From: Sepiola atlantica | Lineage: Eukaryota; Mollusca; Cephalopoda; Sepiida; Sepiolidae | Assembly (NCBI GenBank): GCA_963556195.1 | Contig: OY744521.1 | Location: forward strand, 130,930,288-130,994,287 | DNA: 64,000 bases | Direction: 5' to 3' | Part shown: positions 37,641 through 47,399 of the stretch, piece by piece | Numbering within the stretch: the stretch's first letter is position 1 | How the letters are laid out: each line of letters opens with the position of its first letter | Notes under the pieces: model-generated | The model's database searches: none | What the model was told of the DNA's origin: nothing | Seen by the model: only the letters and a program-made list of their open reading frames with translations | Made by a program: the position numbers and the translations under genes

Positions 37641-38109
37641 CATTGTCTCTTCATAATATTTCTTTTTTCAACGACTTTCAGCCACTTTCTACAATGTCCA
37701 ACATTCGCAACCGTAAAGTAAGATTGACTATATGTACACCTTCAATATTCATATTTATTTGTTCATTTTTATTTTTCTGTTTTGAAAGATGCCCTCCATG
37801 CTATGGAAAACGACACAATTACCGCAGTCTACGCGATTTCTCCCTCGCTAACCAAGAATAGAAGATATTAAGTTACATATACTACAAGTTAAGGTTCAGT
37901 ATATTTTGAAAAAAATAGAAATGAAGAAATAGATATAAACCGAATTAAATTAACCGTTTTAAAGATTTTAATCAATGAATAAAGAAAGCGAGAGAGAAAG
38001 AGAGAAAGATAGAGAGAGAAAGAGAGAGATAGAGTAAGAAAGAGAGGGGATCCCAGACATAGATAACGAGTGTTTATGAATCGTAAAAGTTTAAATGAAA
38101 GAAAATAAA

Positions 38110-39531
38110 ATAAAATAAATTATATGCGCAGTGGAAGACGTATCAAGTAGAATTAAAATTACGCAAACTAGCTTTGTTTTCGATAATAGTGAGTGGAAAA
38201 AAGTATAGGAAAGAAAAAAAAATCATATTTTCTGGAAAAAATAAATTCTTAGTATTTCCGATTGTTTGAGTAATGTCAAAGTATGGATGGTAAAAATAAA
38301 AATAAAAGTGTACATGTGTTGTGTGTAAATTATTACTCGAAGCATCGTGTAAAAAGATATTATGGGCTTCCATAACATTTCTATGATCAATTGGATATTT
38401 TTAGCCGAACACTACTCTTTTGTTTGAAATTGAATAAAAAGCTTTAAAAGTCCTATGTATGAACTGCCTAAGTGTTTATGACAAACCTTTATAAGGTGAA
38501 GAAAAAAGTATACGTGTAACCACGGAAGGTTCTGTAACTGAAATGGATTCACTCGATGAGATTTATAGGTACGTGACGCCATTTTGAATCAATGTACAGT
38601 AACAATTAATCAGTTCGTAATTTTATGTATTCCTATATTCTGGAATTAGCTATAGATATTAAGGAGGGTTTGTTATTTTATTTATGAATTCGATATATCA
38701 TGTATGAAATTGTTAGAAGAATAGAATGAAACTATTACCGTAATCATTGCATACACTATCCGATTTAATTTGTTTACCGGCACTAAGGGAAAAGGTGTGA
38801 GTAGGAAAATGTTAGAGTGAAAACTGTTTGCTACCATCTGTATGGAGTATGTGTTTGTGAAAGTATGTGATCGCGGTCTAAAAGTAATATGCATTGTTAG
38901 ATGGTGGAAATAATCATCACATTTCTTTGAAACACGCGCGAGTGAATACGCTGAGTTGTGAGTTTAGTATCCTATGATGCATGTGATAATGTTCTTATTG
39001 GCGTCAAAAGTACAGGAGGAAAACGTATCTGCTTTATATATTAGATATATGCAAACACTTTTTTTATTTTTAATCATAATTTGCGTTTCAAAATAGCAAA
39101 AAAAATCAACGCGCTTTTACATTCATATATAACAAAATATATTCGTTTTTTTATCATGTTCTTTAATTTTCTTTCTTCTTCTGCTAATTCTAATCATAAC
39201 GTTGGCCAAGCTCGGCTGTGACATATGTTGACCCAGACAAACTCTCCAGCTAAAAATAGATCAAGGAGCTAACAAATTGCAGTCGTCATCCCATTACCCT
39301 CGCGCCCCTTGAAGGGACGGACTACTGCTGATAACGACCAAACTAAAATCATTATTTTCATTTTATGCTTGTTCACATCTGTAGCCATGCCCAAATTTGG
39401 ACAATTTCCGGCAAATCAAATTGAATATCCGTATGATTTTTCAATATTATTTTTCAATATTATCCCGAGGAAATCTTTCAATAAAGATGAAACGTTGATG
39501 AATACATTAAAATAGAGTGTTGGCTTTTCTT

Positions 39532-39535
<4 letters not shown>
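38110..39535. other. unannotated stretch
   Basis: No gene or RNA is recognised. Short frames lack motifs. Confidence 0.4.

Positions 39536-39536
<1 letters not shown>

Positions 39537-39610
<74 letters not shown>
39537..39610. repeat. (AT)n microsatellite
   Basis: A long AT array on the left side of the 39.7-kb inverted repeat. A second AT array (about 39854-39909) closes the right side. Confidence 0.95.
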
Positions 39611-39613
<3 letters not shown>

Positions 39614-39701
39614 AGGTGTACTAAAAGCGAACTTTTAGGAAAGGTAAAACCCTATTGTGAAGAGTATACAGCTCAATATCCAGGATAGAGCAGGTAGAAA
39701 T

Positions 39702-39850
39702 GACGGAGAATGGAAAGGAACTAGAGAAAGCAAAAGCCAAATCAAAATTCAATTCAAAAGTTCAAAGCAAGGTATATTCCGCAATTGCTTTGAACTTTTG
39801 AATTGAATTTTAATTTGGCTTTTGCTTTCTCTAATTCCTTTCCATTCTCC

Positions 39851-39853
<3 letters not shown>
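39702..39853. repeat. 69-bp inverted repeat with 14-nt spacer
   Basis: The arms 39702-39770 and 39785-39853 are reverse complements with a few mismatches. AT arrays lie outside on both sides. Just left, at 39669-39692, is a word GCTCAATAT..GGATAGAGCA that also stands just left of the 52-kb palindrome. Confidence 0.88.
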
Positions 39854-39911
<58 letters not shown>

Positions 39912-39914
<3 letters not shown>

Positions 39915-40390
39915 AAGGAGTAAGGCTACCAACATTTGTAGAATGTTTTTTTCAACATTTATTTATTATTTTGTTGTTTTTTTCAACATTTATTTATTGT
40001 TTTACCATTTTATGATTTTATATATAACGCGTTTCAAGCGGTGGCCCGCTTTCATCAGATATGAAAATCCATTTGAAGAGATGTCTTTCGATTCGAGCAA
40101 ATGTTGTTTCATTTGAGGAATTTGTTATTGTTTTTGCGCATGCGTGGGTTTGCGGGTGTGTGGGTATCTTTGATTTTTATTTTTATTTTTTATTTGTCAT
40201 TTTTCCTGCTTCTCTTGGTCAAGTGCGTGTTACCCATCCATGATCCATCGGTCATCCTAGCCTTCTAGGGTGCGGGAGATTTTCTTTTGAAATTTGATAC
40301 TTTTTATTGCTTTTTGTCGTCTCCAAAAATTGAAGTGGTGTCTGCGCGCGTGTGTGGTCTGATCTGGAGTCTTGTGAATAGGTGGGCGAT

Positions 40391-40425
<35 letters not shown>

Positions 40426-40534
40426 CGCACACACACACACACACCCACACACCCATGCGCGCGCACCCACAGGCGTGTGGTTATAGTGACAGAGAGGGGG
40501 ATAAAGGTTGAATTATATACACATACATACATAT

Positions 40535-40560
<26 letters not shown>
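39912..40560 (-). repeat. left arm of inverted terminal repeat (pLTR-like)
   Basis: It is the reverse complement of about 45475-46137 with few differences. Both arms run from the GGAGTAAGGCTACC end, through a hammerhead, a 'GGTCATCCTAGCCTTCTAGG' segment and a (CA)n/(GT)n block, to an AT array. The (CA)n lengths differ between arms. Confidence 0.9.
40022..40062 (-). ncRNA. hammerhead ribozyme, left arm, core intact
   Basis: On the minus strand stem I is ATAT/ATAT. CTGATGA is complementary to 40052-40058. Stem II is AAGCGG-GCCA-CCGCTT, GAAA is complementary to 40032-40035, and stem III is a two-pair ACG/CGT-type loopless helix. The cleavage-site base is U. All invariant core residues are present. 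The short stem III again matches PLE hammerheads. Confidence 0.85.
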
Positions 40561-40579
<19 letters not shown>

Positions 40580-40635
40580 TTTCCACAATCAGACAACGCC
40601 GCAGCCCACAACCTATGAAAAGAAACAAACCGGAA

Positions 40636-40680
40636 GTCCTAGACTCGAGTTTCGCCCTCCTTTGGGCTCATCAGTAGAAC
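40636..40680 (-). ncRNA. hammerhead ribozyme in 406-bp unit 1
   Basis: On the minus strand stem I is GTTCTA/TAGGAC (six pairs, one G-U), followed by CTGATGA. Stem II is GCCC-AAAGGA-GGGC, then GAAA. Stem III is ACTC/GAGT, and the cleavage-site base is C. All core positions are intact. The stems are unrelated in sequence to those of the terminal-arm hammerheads. Confidence 0.88.
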
Positions 40681-40684
40681 ACAT

Positions 40685-40755
40685 CCGAACTCAGGATTCG
40701 AAACCCGAGTCACTTGCATGGTAAGCGAGTACTCTGCCACTGAGCTACCTCGCCA
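40685..40755 (-). promoter_or_regulatory. tRNA-like Pol III promoter in unit 1
   Basis: The minus strand reads GGCGAGGTAGCTCAGTGGCA (acceptor side and A box) and, at tRNA spacing, CTCGGGTTTCGAATCCTGAG (T arm and B box, with one extra T). The presumed anticodon loop TTACCAT lies in a CTCGC/GCAAG stem. It is more tRNA-like than most SINE heads here. It could drive Pol III transcription straight through the adjacent hammerhead. Confidence 0.8.
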
Positions 40756-40986
40756 CATACAAGAATGTCTATTAATTTACACAGATTAAGCGAACCGCGG
40801 CGATGACCGACTGTGGAATTTACCTACTCTTTTCAACAAGGGGTGTAGTCATCCAACTACTATGAACCCAGGCCGATGTCTCACAAGTAGGATTTCATAC
40901 TCGCTAGGACGATGTCATCCAACAAGCTAACCAAGCGAGCAAATAAATATTAGATTTCTTGAATGTGAGATGATATATATAATTAT

Positions 40987-41392
40987 TTCCACAATCAGAC
41001 AACGCTGCAGCTTACAACCTATGAAAAGAAACAAACCGGAAGTCCTAGACTCGAGTTTCGCCCTCCTTTGGGCTCATCAGTAGAACACATCCGAACTCAG
41101 GATTCGAAACCCGAGTCACTTGCATGGTAAGCGAGTACTCTGCCACTGAGCTACCTCGCCACATACAAGAATGTCTATTAATTTACACAGATTAAGCGAA
41201 CCGCGGCGATGACCGACTGTGGAATTTACCTACTCTTTTCAACAAGGGGTGTAGTCATCCAACTACTATGAACCCAGGCCGATGTCTCACAAGTAGGATT
41301 TCATACTCGCTAGGACGATGTCATCCAACAAGCTAACCAAGCGAGCAAATACATATTAGATTTCTTGAATGTGAGATGATATATATAATTAT
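40987..41392 (-). repeat. 406-bp tandem unit 2
   Basis: Almost identical to unit 1 (for example GCCGCAGCCC versus GCTGCAGCTT near the start). It carries the same tRNA-like part at 41091-41161 and the same hammerhead at 41042-41086. Confidence 0.88.
41042..41086 (-). ncRNA. hammerhead ribozyme in 406-bp unit 2
   Basis: Same sequence and fold as the hammerhead in unit 1, with all core residues intact. Two hammerheads one unit apart would release a 406-nt monomer from a tandem transcript. Confidence 0.88.
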
Positions 41393-41464
41393 TTCCACAA
41401 TCAGACAACGCCGCAGCCCACAACCTATGAAAAGAAACAAACCGGAAGTCCTAGACTCGAGTTT
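41393..41464 (-). repeat. truncated third 406-bp unit
   Basis: It continues the tandem array in the same orientation, then breaks inside the hammerhead (after GACTCGAGTTT) at an inversion junction. Confidence 0.85.
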
Positions 41465-41560
41465 GCAAGTTGCAAGTGACTCGGGTTTCGAATCCTGAGT
41501 TCGGATGTGTTCTACTGATGAGCCCAAAGGAGGGCGAAACTCGAGTCTAGGACTTCCGGT
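41465..41560 (+). repeat. inverted partial unit leading into the PLE ORF
   Basis: This is the plus-oriented copy of the tRNA T-arm, hammerhead and tail of the 406-bp unit. It starts at the junction with the minus-oriented partial unit and runs to CTTCCGGT, 40 bases before the PLE ATG. This makes the tRNA-like/hammerhead sequence the immediate leader of the PLE coding region. Confidence 0.85.
41509..41553 (+). ncRNA. hammerhead ribozyme upstream of PLE 2 ORF
   Basis: Stem I is GTTCTA (41509-41514) with TAGGAC. The core CTGATGA is at 41515-41521, stem II is GCCC/GGGC, GAAA follows, stem III is CTC/GAG, and the cleavage-site base is C. It is intact, 46 bases upstream of the ORF start. Self-cleavage would set the 5' end of the PLE mRNA. 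Confidence 0.88.
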
Positions 41561-41599
41561 CCGGTTGATACCGCATCCACATATAAAACATTTCTGGAG

Positions 41600-42424
41600 A
41601 TGGAGGAACAATCTATCCCAAAAAAATTCCGAGAAAAAATAAACCCACAGGACACGGATGAACAAAAAAGAATAAAAAAAGCCCTAAATATATCCAAACT
41701 ACAAGCCCAAATCGACATACAAGAAGACAACAAAATACACTTCACACAAAAATACACGGAAATCGACAACAAAATTTCCACTACAATCAAAGAAACATGC
41801 CCCACGGAAACTCATCAATTCCTATCAGAACTTTGGGAATCCGTATGCAAAGAGGAGGAAGAAAAATCCAGGAATACTGTCCAAAGAAAAATATCCTGGC
41901 TAAGAAGCCTACCCGATAAAGAAAAGACAGAACAAACATCATACATGAACCAAAACAACAACCCAGAACAAGACCCAATGGAAAACACCCACACACGACA
42001 TACACAAAACCAGTGGATAACACAAAACAGAGGTAAGAAGAAAAACACATACCACACACAAACATACTTACACAACAGATCCAGTTACTCACAAGGAAAC
42101 AACATAAATATACCCACATCACTTACCCACCCCTCTCAACAGTTTCAATCCAAATCTTCATTAAACTCACCCCGCAACCACACTCACACACATACACACA
42201 ACAAATACAACATAAACACACATACACCTCAACCATACACTAACCCTTACAATACAAACCTAAATACTTCCACCCACACCGACCAATACAATAAAAAAAA
42301 ACCTATCATACTCCCCACACCACACCAACAAACCACCACAAAATACCCTTACTCAACAACCCCTACCAAAATCACCCAAGTAAACCTTACAGCAATTACC
42401 CACACCCACCACACCAACAGATGA
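41600..42424 (+). pseudogene. PLE 2 N-terminal region
   Basis: The frame starts at an ATG 46 bases after the hammerhead (MEEQSIPKKFREKINPQDTD). The first ~115 residues are charged and helical, with Lys/Glu-rich coiled-coil-like sequence. The rest is low-complexity Thr/His/Pro/Asn/Tyr-rich sequence driven by a strongly A/C-skewed coding strand. It ends in TGA at 42422-42424, overlapping the ATG at 42421 of the next frame. The overlap is more likely a decayed junction than designed re-initiation, because low-complexity sequence continues in the new frame. It precedes the RT core in element order. Confidence 0.7.
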
Positions 42425-42885
42425 AACCTTCATACAACAACCTCCCACCCTACCACACACAACAAAACAGACCCTACAACCACCCAACACACCAATGGAT
42501 ACAATCGAAATACTCCAAACACTACCCACATCATCAAACAAAACAACCATATAACAATTCCTACAGACATAAACTTACACAACAATACAGACCCCACAAC
42601 TACGTCCACCATCAAGAACCTCTACCAAGATACCCCAACCCGAAACAACTAACTCACAACAATAACACATTCAAATATACCAAAATAAACCCTTATAACA
42701 ACACACACAACGCCAATTATAACAACACGCACGACACCAATTTTGCCAGAAACCAACACAATCCTCTAAAACACACACAATATATAGAAAGCAATCACTC
42801 TTCAACAACTCCTCAAATCAACGTAACAAACAACACTCATCCTCATTTTTTAGAAACCCCTCCCCGGACAATAATCCCAGATTAG
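42421..42885 (+). pseudogene. PLE 2 low-complexity linker, shifted frame
   Basis: A 154-codon frame of Asn/Pro/His/Tyr/Gln-rich sequence continues the composition of the preceding frame. By about 42780 the better protein-like reading has moved to a third frame, with a segment reading SLFNNSSNQRNKQHSSSFFR. That frame joins the RT region without a stop. The linker was therefore probably once one ORF, now broken by at least two indels. Confidence 0.65.
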
Positions 42886-44138
42886 ACAATTTAAAACCCA
42901 AAATTATCAATTTATCCACTTACACATTTACAAAGGAGGAAATAGAAATACTAAAATTAGGCCTCAAATTCTGCCCGACTCCCAAAAGTAATATCACCGA
43001 ACTGAGGAAGGACCTTGAAGAATTTGAACGCAAATTTAGACTAATAGAAACACTAAACAATAAAGATAACAAAACAGATCAGTCATTAGTGAGAAACAAA
43101 TCAACATATTTCCCTAACAAACACAACAATACGAAAGAACTAAACACCTACTTTGAAAACCTATGGAACATCAACCCTCAGAGTAAAACTAAACCTACCA
43201 GTAACCTAACATCTAAACAAAACCAAGCACTAGATAACATCCTAAATAATAATAACATAATTATAAAAGAAGCTGACAAAGGCAGTGCGGTAGTCATCAT
43301 GGACAAACATTACTATAAATCGAAAATTACAGAGGTACTAGAAAACAATGATTACTACAAATCAATTAGCACCAACATTGATAACAACACCATTTCAAAA
43401 ATCACAAAACTTTGCACAACATACAATAATATACTAACAAAAAAAGAAAAAGATTTCCTAACAAACTTCATGATTAAAACAAACAACTTCTACGGACTAC
43501 CTAAGATACATAAATCAAATGAGATAAGGAATGCCATCAACACACAGGCATCAGAATATATTAGTGTCCCGAGTCCTAGTGACCTTACATTTAGACCCAT
43601 AGTAGCAGGACCATCATGCCCAACAAGCAGACTGAGTAACTTAATTGACATATTACTACAACCATTCACCGATCAAGTCAAAAGCTACATAAGAGACGAC
43701 ATACACTTCCTAGGCTCCTTACCACAAATAGTAAATCCCGGGACTAAATTAGTTACATTTGACGTCAGCAGCTTATATAGCAACATTCCCCATGACTTAG
43801 GTAAACACGCAATATCACACTGGATGGACAAACACCCACAAATACTACACCACAGATTCACCAAACAATTCATCCTCGACAGCATAGACATTATTCTCAA
43901 CAACAACTCCTTTGAGTTTAATAACAAAAACTACATCCAGATTCTAGGTACAGCAATGGGAACCAAAATGGCACCAACATATGCCACCCTAACACTAGCC
44001 TACCTAGAGAAGATCTTATATGAAAAGATAGAAGACATATATGGACAGAATATTCAAACTCTCTTCATAAAATCTTGGAAAAGATACCTGGATGATTGTT
44101 TTATCCTCTGGGAACCCACATGGGGGGGACATCAATAA
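42780..44138 (+). pseudogene. PLE 2 reverse transcriptase core
   Basis: The frame is open from about 42780 (the first ATG/GTG-type start at 43089 is internal). The PLE N-terminal block INLSTYTFTKEEIEILKLGL is near 42906. Counting residues from 43089: EADKGSAVVIMD (61-72), FYGLPKIHK (134-142), FRPIVAGPSCPTSRLSNL (168-185), motif A VTFDVSSLYSNIP (222-234), motif B LGTAMGTKMAP (286-296), motif C RYLDDCF (332-338). YLDD replaces the YVDD of PLE 1, and overall similarity is low, so this is a different PLE clade (Neptune-like in my reading). The frame is lost at a seven-G run (44122-44128). Confidence 0.85.
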
Positions 44139-44222
44139 ATTACACAACATACTACAGACCTACACCCCAAGATTAAATTCACCATTGAACACAGTCAAAC
44201 AGAACTACCATTCTTAGATGTA

Positions 44223-45116
44223 TTGATTAAAATTAGAAACACTCACATAATCACAGACATCTACCACAAACCCACAGACACCCAACAATATCTCCATTTT
44301 AGAAGCCATCACCCCAAAAGCTGCCTAAAATCTATACCCTACTCGCAAGCACGCAGGATCTGTACTATAGTCAGTGACAAAGACCTCCGGATTGTCCGAC
44401 TGGAGGAACTACGGAAAACTTTAAAAAGAAGAGGATACCCGCTACAAATAATACATAAAGGTATAGAACTAGCAGAAAACATTCCATTAGAACAATTACG
44501 AATCCCAAAAAAACGAAACAAAGTACAAATATTGGCATACACCTCTACACACAACAAAAACAATCCAGAATTATTCACAGAAATAACAAGAAACCTAACC
44601 CTACTCAACCATAACAACAAACTAAACGACATATTAAAAACAACAAAAATAATAAAAAGCAAACGCCAACCGAAAAACCTCAAACAAATTTTAACCTCAT
44701 CTAAACTCAACCAACACACAATACAAGCGGTCACAAAATGCAACAAGGAAAGATGTGGGGTCTGTGACATAATAATGGAGGGGAACTCATACACATTTAA
44801 AAACCCAACACAAACATTCACAATAAAAAAAGACCTTAACTGCACCTCCAGGAACGTTGTCTATGTGCTAGAATGTACAACATGTAATGAAGCTTATATA
44901 GGTGTGACGAAAACATTTAATAATAGAGTATCTTTACATAAAAGCAACATTAAAATCAAAGACAACCGTAAATTATTCGTCTCCCAACATGTGCACTCAT
45001 GCAGCGGAGGAAAATTCAAAATAATGGCAATTTTCCAAAGCCAAGACTACACTTACTTACTAACACAAGAAAAAAACTTCATACTTAAATGTAATCCAAC
45101 ATTAAACAGATCATAA
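44223..45116 (+). pseudogene. PLE 2 C-terminal RT region and GIY-YIG endonuclease
   Basis: Coding resumes in frame by about 44175 (FTIEHSQTELPFLDVLIKI), so two compensating indels flank the G-run. Residues from 44223 are: DIYHKPTDTQQYLHF (12-26); a KTLKRRGYP block (65-73); a Cys pair CGVC (178-181) that fits a linker zinc finger; the GIY-YIG core NVVYVLEC...AYIGVT (211-229) with a second Cys pair (CTTC) inside it; Arg235; QHVHSC (255-260); and the catalytic Glu in EKNFILKCNPTLN (283-295). The stop is at 45114-45116. The endonuclease itself looks complete. Confidence 0.85.
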
Positions 45117-45439
45117 CTCTAACAACACACACTTTGATCACACTTTATTCACCTCTAGTTAAGTACAAACATAAATAACTATTTATAGTTATCTATAGAC
45201 TGGAAAATTCTTATTCAATGAAGATAATATTAGTACATAACTTCTTATTGCGCACTTCTACACAGCTATGAGTCAAATAGCAACTTGTGTTAAATGAATC
45301 ATTTACAATAGACATTAAATTTGCACATAAAATACCGAACTATGAAATCGGCCAAACCAAGTTCAAATCTATTTGGACCGTTTGCATTAATTTATCTTTT
45401 GCAAATATGTGTGTATATGTATGTGTGTGTGTATGTATG

Positions 45440-45442
<3 letters not shown>
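45117..45442 (+). other. PLE 2 3' untranslated region
   Basis: AT-rich sequence between the stop codon and the right (AT)n/(GT)n block of the terminal repeat. No features are recognised. Confidence 0.5.

Positions 45443-45530
<88 letters not shown>
45443..45530. repeat. (AT)n-(GT)n compound microsatellite
   Basis: An AT array passes into GT repeats. It mirrors the (CA)n/(AT)n block at 40530-40575 in the left arm. Confidence 0.93.
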
Positions 45531-46137
45531 ATGTATGTGTATATAATTCAACCTTTATCCCCCTTCACTGTCACTACAACCACACGCCTGTGGGTGCGCG
45601 CGCATGGGTGTGTGTGTGCGTGTTTGTGTGTGTGTGTGTGTATGTATCGCCCACCTATTCACAAGACTCCAGATCAGACCACACACATACGGACACACAC
45701 GCGCGCAGACACCACTTCAATTTTTGGAGACGACAAAAAGCAATAAAAAGTATCAAATTTCAAAAGAAAATCTCCCGCACCCTAGAAGGCTAGGATGACC
45801 GATAGATCATTGATGGGTAACACGCACTTGACCAAGAGAAGCAGGAAAAATGACAAATAAAAAATAAAAATAAAAATCAAAGATACCCACACACCCGCAA
45901 ACCTACGCATGCGCAAAAACAATAACAAATTCCTCAAATGAAACACCATTTGCTCGAATCGAAAGACATCTCTTCAAATGGATTTTCATATCTGATGAAA
46001 GCGGGCCACCGCTTTAAACGCGTTATATATAAAATCATAAAATGGTAAAACAATAAATAAATGTTGAAAAAAACAACAAAATAATAAATAAATGTTGAAA
46101 AAAACATTCTACAAATGTTGGTAGCCTTACTCCTTTA
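45475..46137 (+). repeat. right arm of inverted terminal repeat (pLTR-like)
   Basis: The reverse complement of the left arm, ending GGTAGCCTTACTCC. The 3' position after the ORF and the plus-strand hammerhead agree with a 3' pLTR. Confidence 0.9.
45988..46028 (+). ncRNA. hammerhead ribozyme, right arm, one core base lost
   Basis: Same fold as the left-arm hammerhead: CTGATGA at 45992-45998 and stem II AAGCGG-GCCA-CCGCTT. The conserved GAAA reads TAAA (46015-46018), so the invariant G12 is changed and cleavage should be abolished. Confidence 0.85.
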
Positions 46138-46139
46138 CA

Positions 46140-47330
46140 TATATACTTTTCTCTCGTTGGAACTGCACTAATACTGCACTACCCTCTTTTCTCTCTCTCT
46201 ATATATATATATACTAATGAGTAGTGGTACACCGTCATTTATTTCTAAGTGTATCTATATATATAAAAAAGAGATATAACCATATAAAGAAATTTGATTA
46301 CATTGCGTAGATATCCTCTTTCACGACCACATTTTGTCAGATTTTATCTAAACTTTAGTATCATTGTCTATAATTAGGTTAATATTTGGATTGTTTTTTA
46401 GGCGGTCGAAGGTAAGTGAAAACTTATGTTTTTCGTACTGTGTGAGCAAATCGTGCCAGGAATGGGAAGTTTAAAAAAGAACGCAAAACCCACACAAAGC
46501 AATGAATAAACAAACGAGATCAACTTGTAACAAATGAGGGTGGCAATAAAAGCTTCGTGGATCCCGCAAAAAATGAGGTCACGAAATATAAGAAAAGGGG
46601 TCGAAAAGAAGACATTTATGAGAATTTTATTGTTACTTAACGCAATCTATGTTTTCTGTCTTTGAATATCATTTCCAATGGCATCCCCATCCAACCTTTC
46701 ACGCATAAAACTAGACACCATCTGAAATGTGTCTAATGTTGTAAGACTATTACATTCCGTCTGCACTCACGTTCATGCATACATAAACATGTGTGTATGT
46801 ATATATAAGCATTCCCGTATACTTTCGTGGCCGCTAGAAACGTATTGCTGTTGGAAAAGGTATGAAAGCACATTTAACCGCAAGTATCTATTTATTTGGT
46901 GGTAGGACAAAAGCCTACCAGACAAAATCCCACCAAATAAGTTTAACACGGATAACAGCTTACAAACACACCTACCCATTTACTCTAAATTAAAAGAATA
47001 ATTGTTTTGTTTCAGTATGTTCACATATTGAAATGTATTTTCCGTTGTACCACTCGGACTTAAGGTAAGTAGTAAAAATGAAGGGTGTTTATTTATGGTG
47101 TAATATTTAAAAGAATGCAGTATTTACAGAGTACCGAAAACGTGTTCTAAAAATGGAATAAAAAAGTTCTCGTCAAGAAAAAATAAATACAGACAAAAAT
47201 TACTGATAATTAAAAAAAAAATTAAATATTCTTTTTAAATTTTTAAAAACTAATTTATTTTTTACATTGGTTGACTTTAGTCTGTGATTGAATTATTTTG
47301 GTGGACTTTGGTCCGGTATGTTTTTGCCCG
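46140..47330. other. unannotated stretch
   Basis: No gene was found. It contains short AT repeats near 46200 and a small fold-back (TTATTTGGTGG at 46892 with its reverse complement at 46930). Confidence 0.4.
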
Positions 47331-47399
47331 GGCACCGTTGATTTAGCTCCGCTAAAGGAAGTTAGTACACGGTCAGGGTGTTTTTTTTTTTAATTCAGC

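Larger units (their letters stand above)
36085..38000. repeat. diverged local repeat family (four copies)
   Basis: A segment beginning GCAGTCTAGAAAGATTT-like, followed by CTGACCGA-like, AAGTAACACATACTACA-like and AATAAACCGAATTAAAT-like words, recurs at about 36091, 36239, 36475 and 37819. The spacing is irregular because other elements (RTE scrap, SINE) were inserted between copies. No coding potential is seen. A G-run of nine lies at about 36604-36613. A purine-rich GA/GAAA tract lies at about 37980-38050. Confidence 0.6.
40581..40986 (-). repeat. 406-bp tandem unit 1 (tRNA-like plus hammerhead)
   Basis: This is the first of two full tandem units of exactly 406 bp that differ at only a few positions. 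In minus orientation each has a long complex leader, a tRNA-like Pol III promoter, a hammerhead a few bases after it, and a CTTCCGGTTTGTTTC-type tail. Tandem short units with a hammerhead are the hallmark of animal retrozymes, and the added A and B boxes recall the schistosome hammerhead satellite/SINE. Confidence 0.85.
39912..46137 (+). mobile_element. Penelope-like element 2 in inverted ~600-bp pLTR-like repeats
   Basis: From left to right this composite locus holds an inverted terminal arm with a minus-strand hammerhead, an AT array, tandem 406-bp tRNA-like/hammerhead units in minus orientation and an inverted plus-strand piece of the same unit with its own hammerhead. Then come the frameshifted PLE ORF (41600-45116), a 3' region and AT array, and finally the right arm with a plus-strand hammerhead. 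Terminal repeats in either direct or inverted orientation are a known habit of PLEs, so the arms are best read as pLTRs. The two hammerhead sequence classes suggest two element families are nested or fused here. Frameshifts make this copy non-functional. Confidence 0.75.

Noticed and set aside
40257..40628. Overlapping Cys-Val, Thr-His and related frames in the terminal arms
   Set aside because: They are translations of (CA)n/(GT)n blocks within the inverted repeat.
39912..46137. DNA transposon with 600-bp terminal inverted repeats
   Set aside because: There is no transposase. The interior is a Penelope-like RT and the arms carry hammerheads, so inverted pLTRs are the better reading.
46892..46940. 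Small fold-back TTATTTGGTGG/CCACCAAATAA
   Set aside because: The 11-bp arms in AT-rich sequence are short, and there is no target duplication or second copy in the window.
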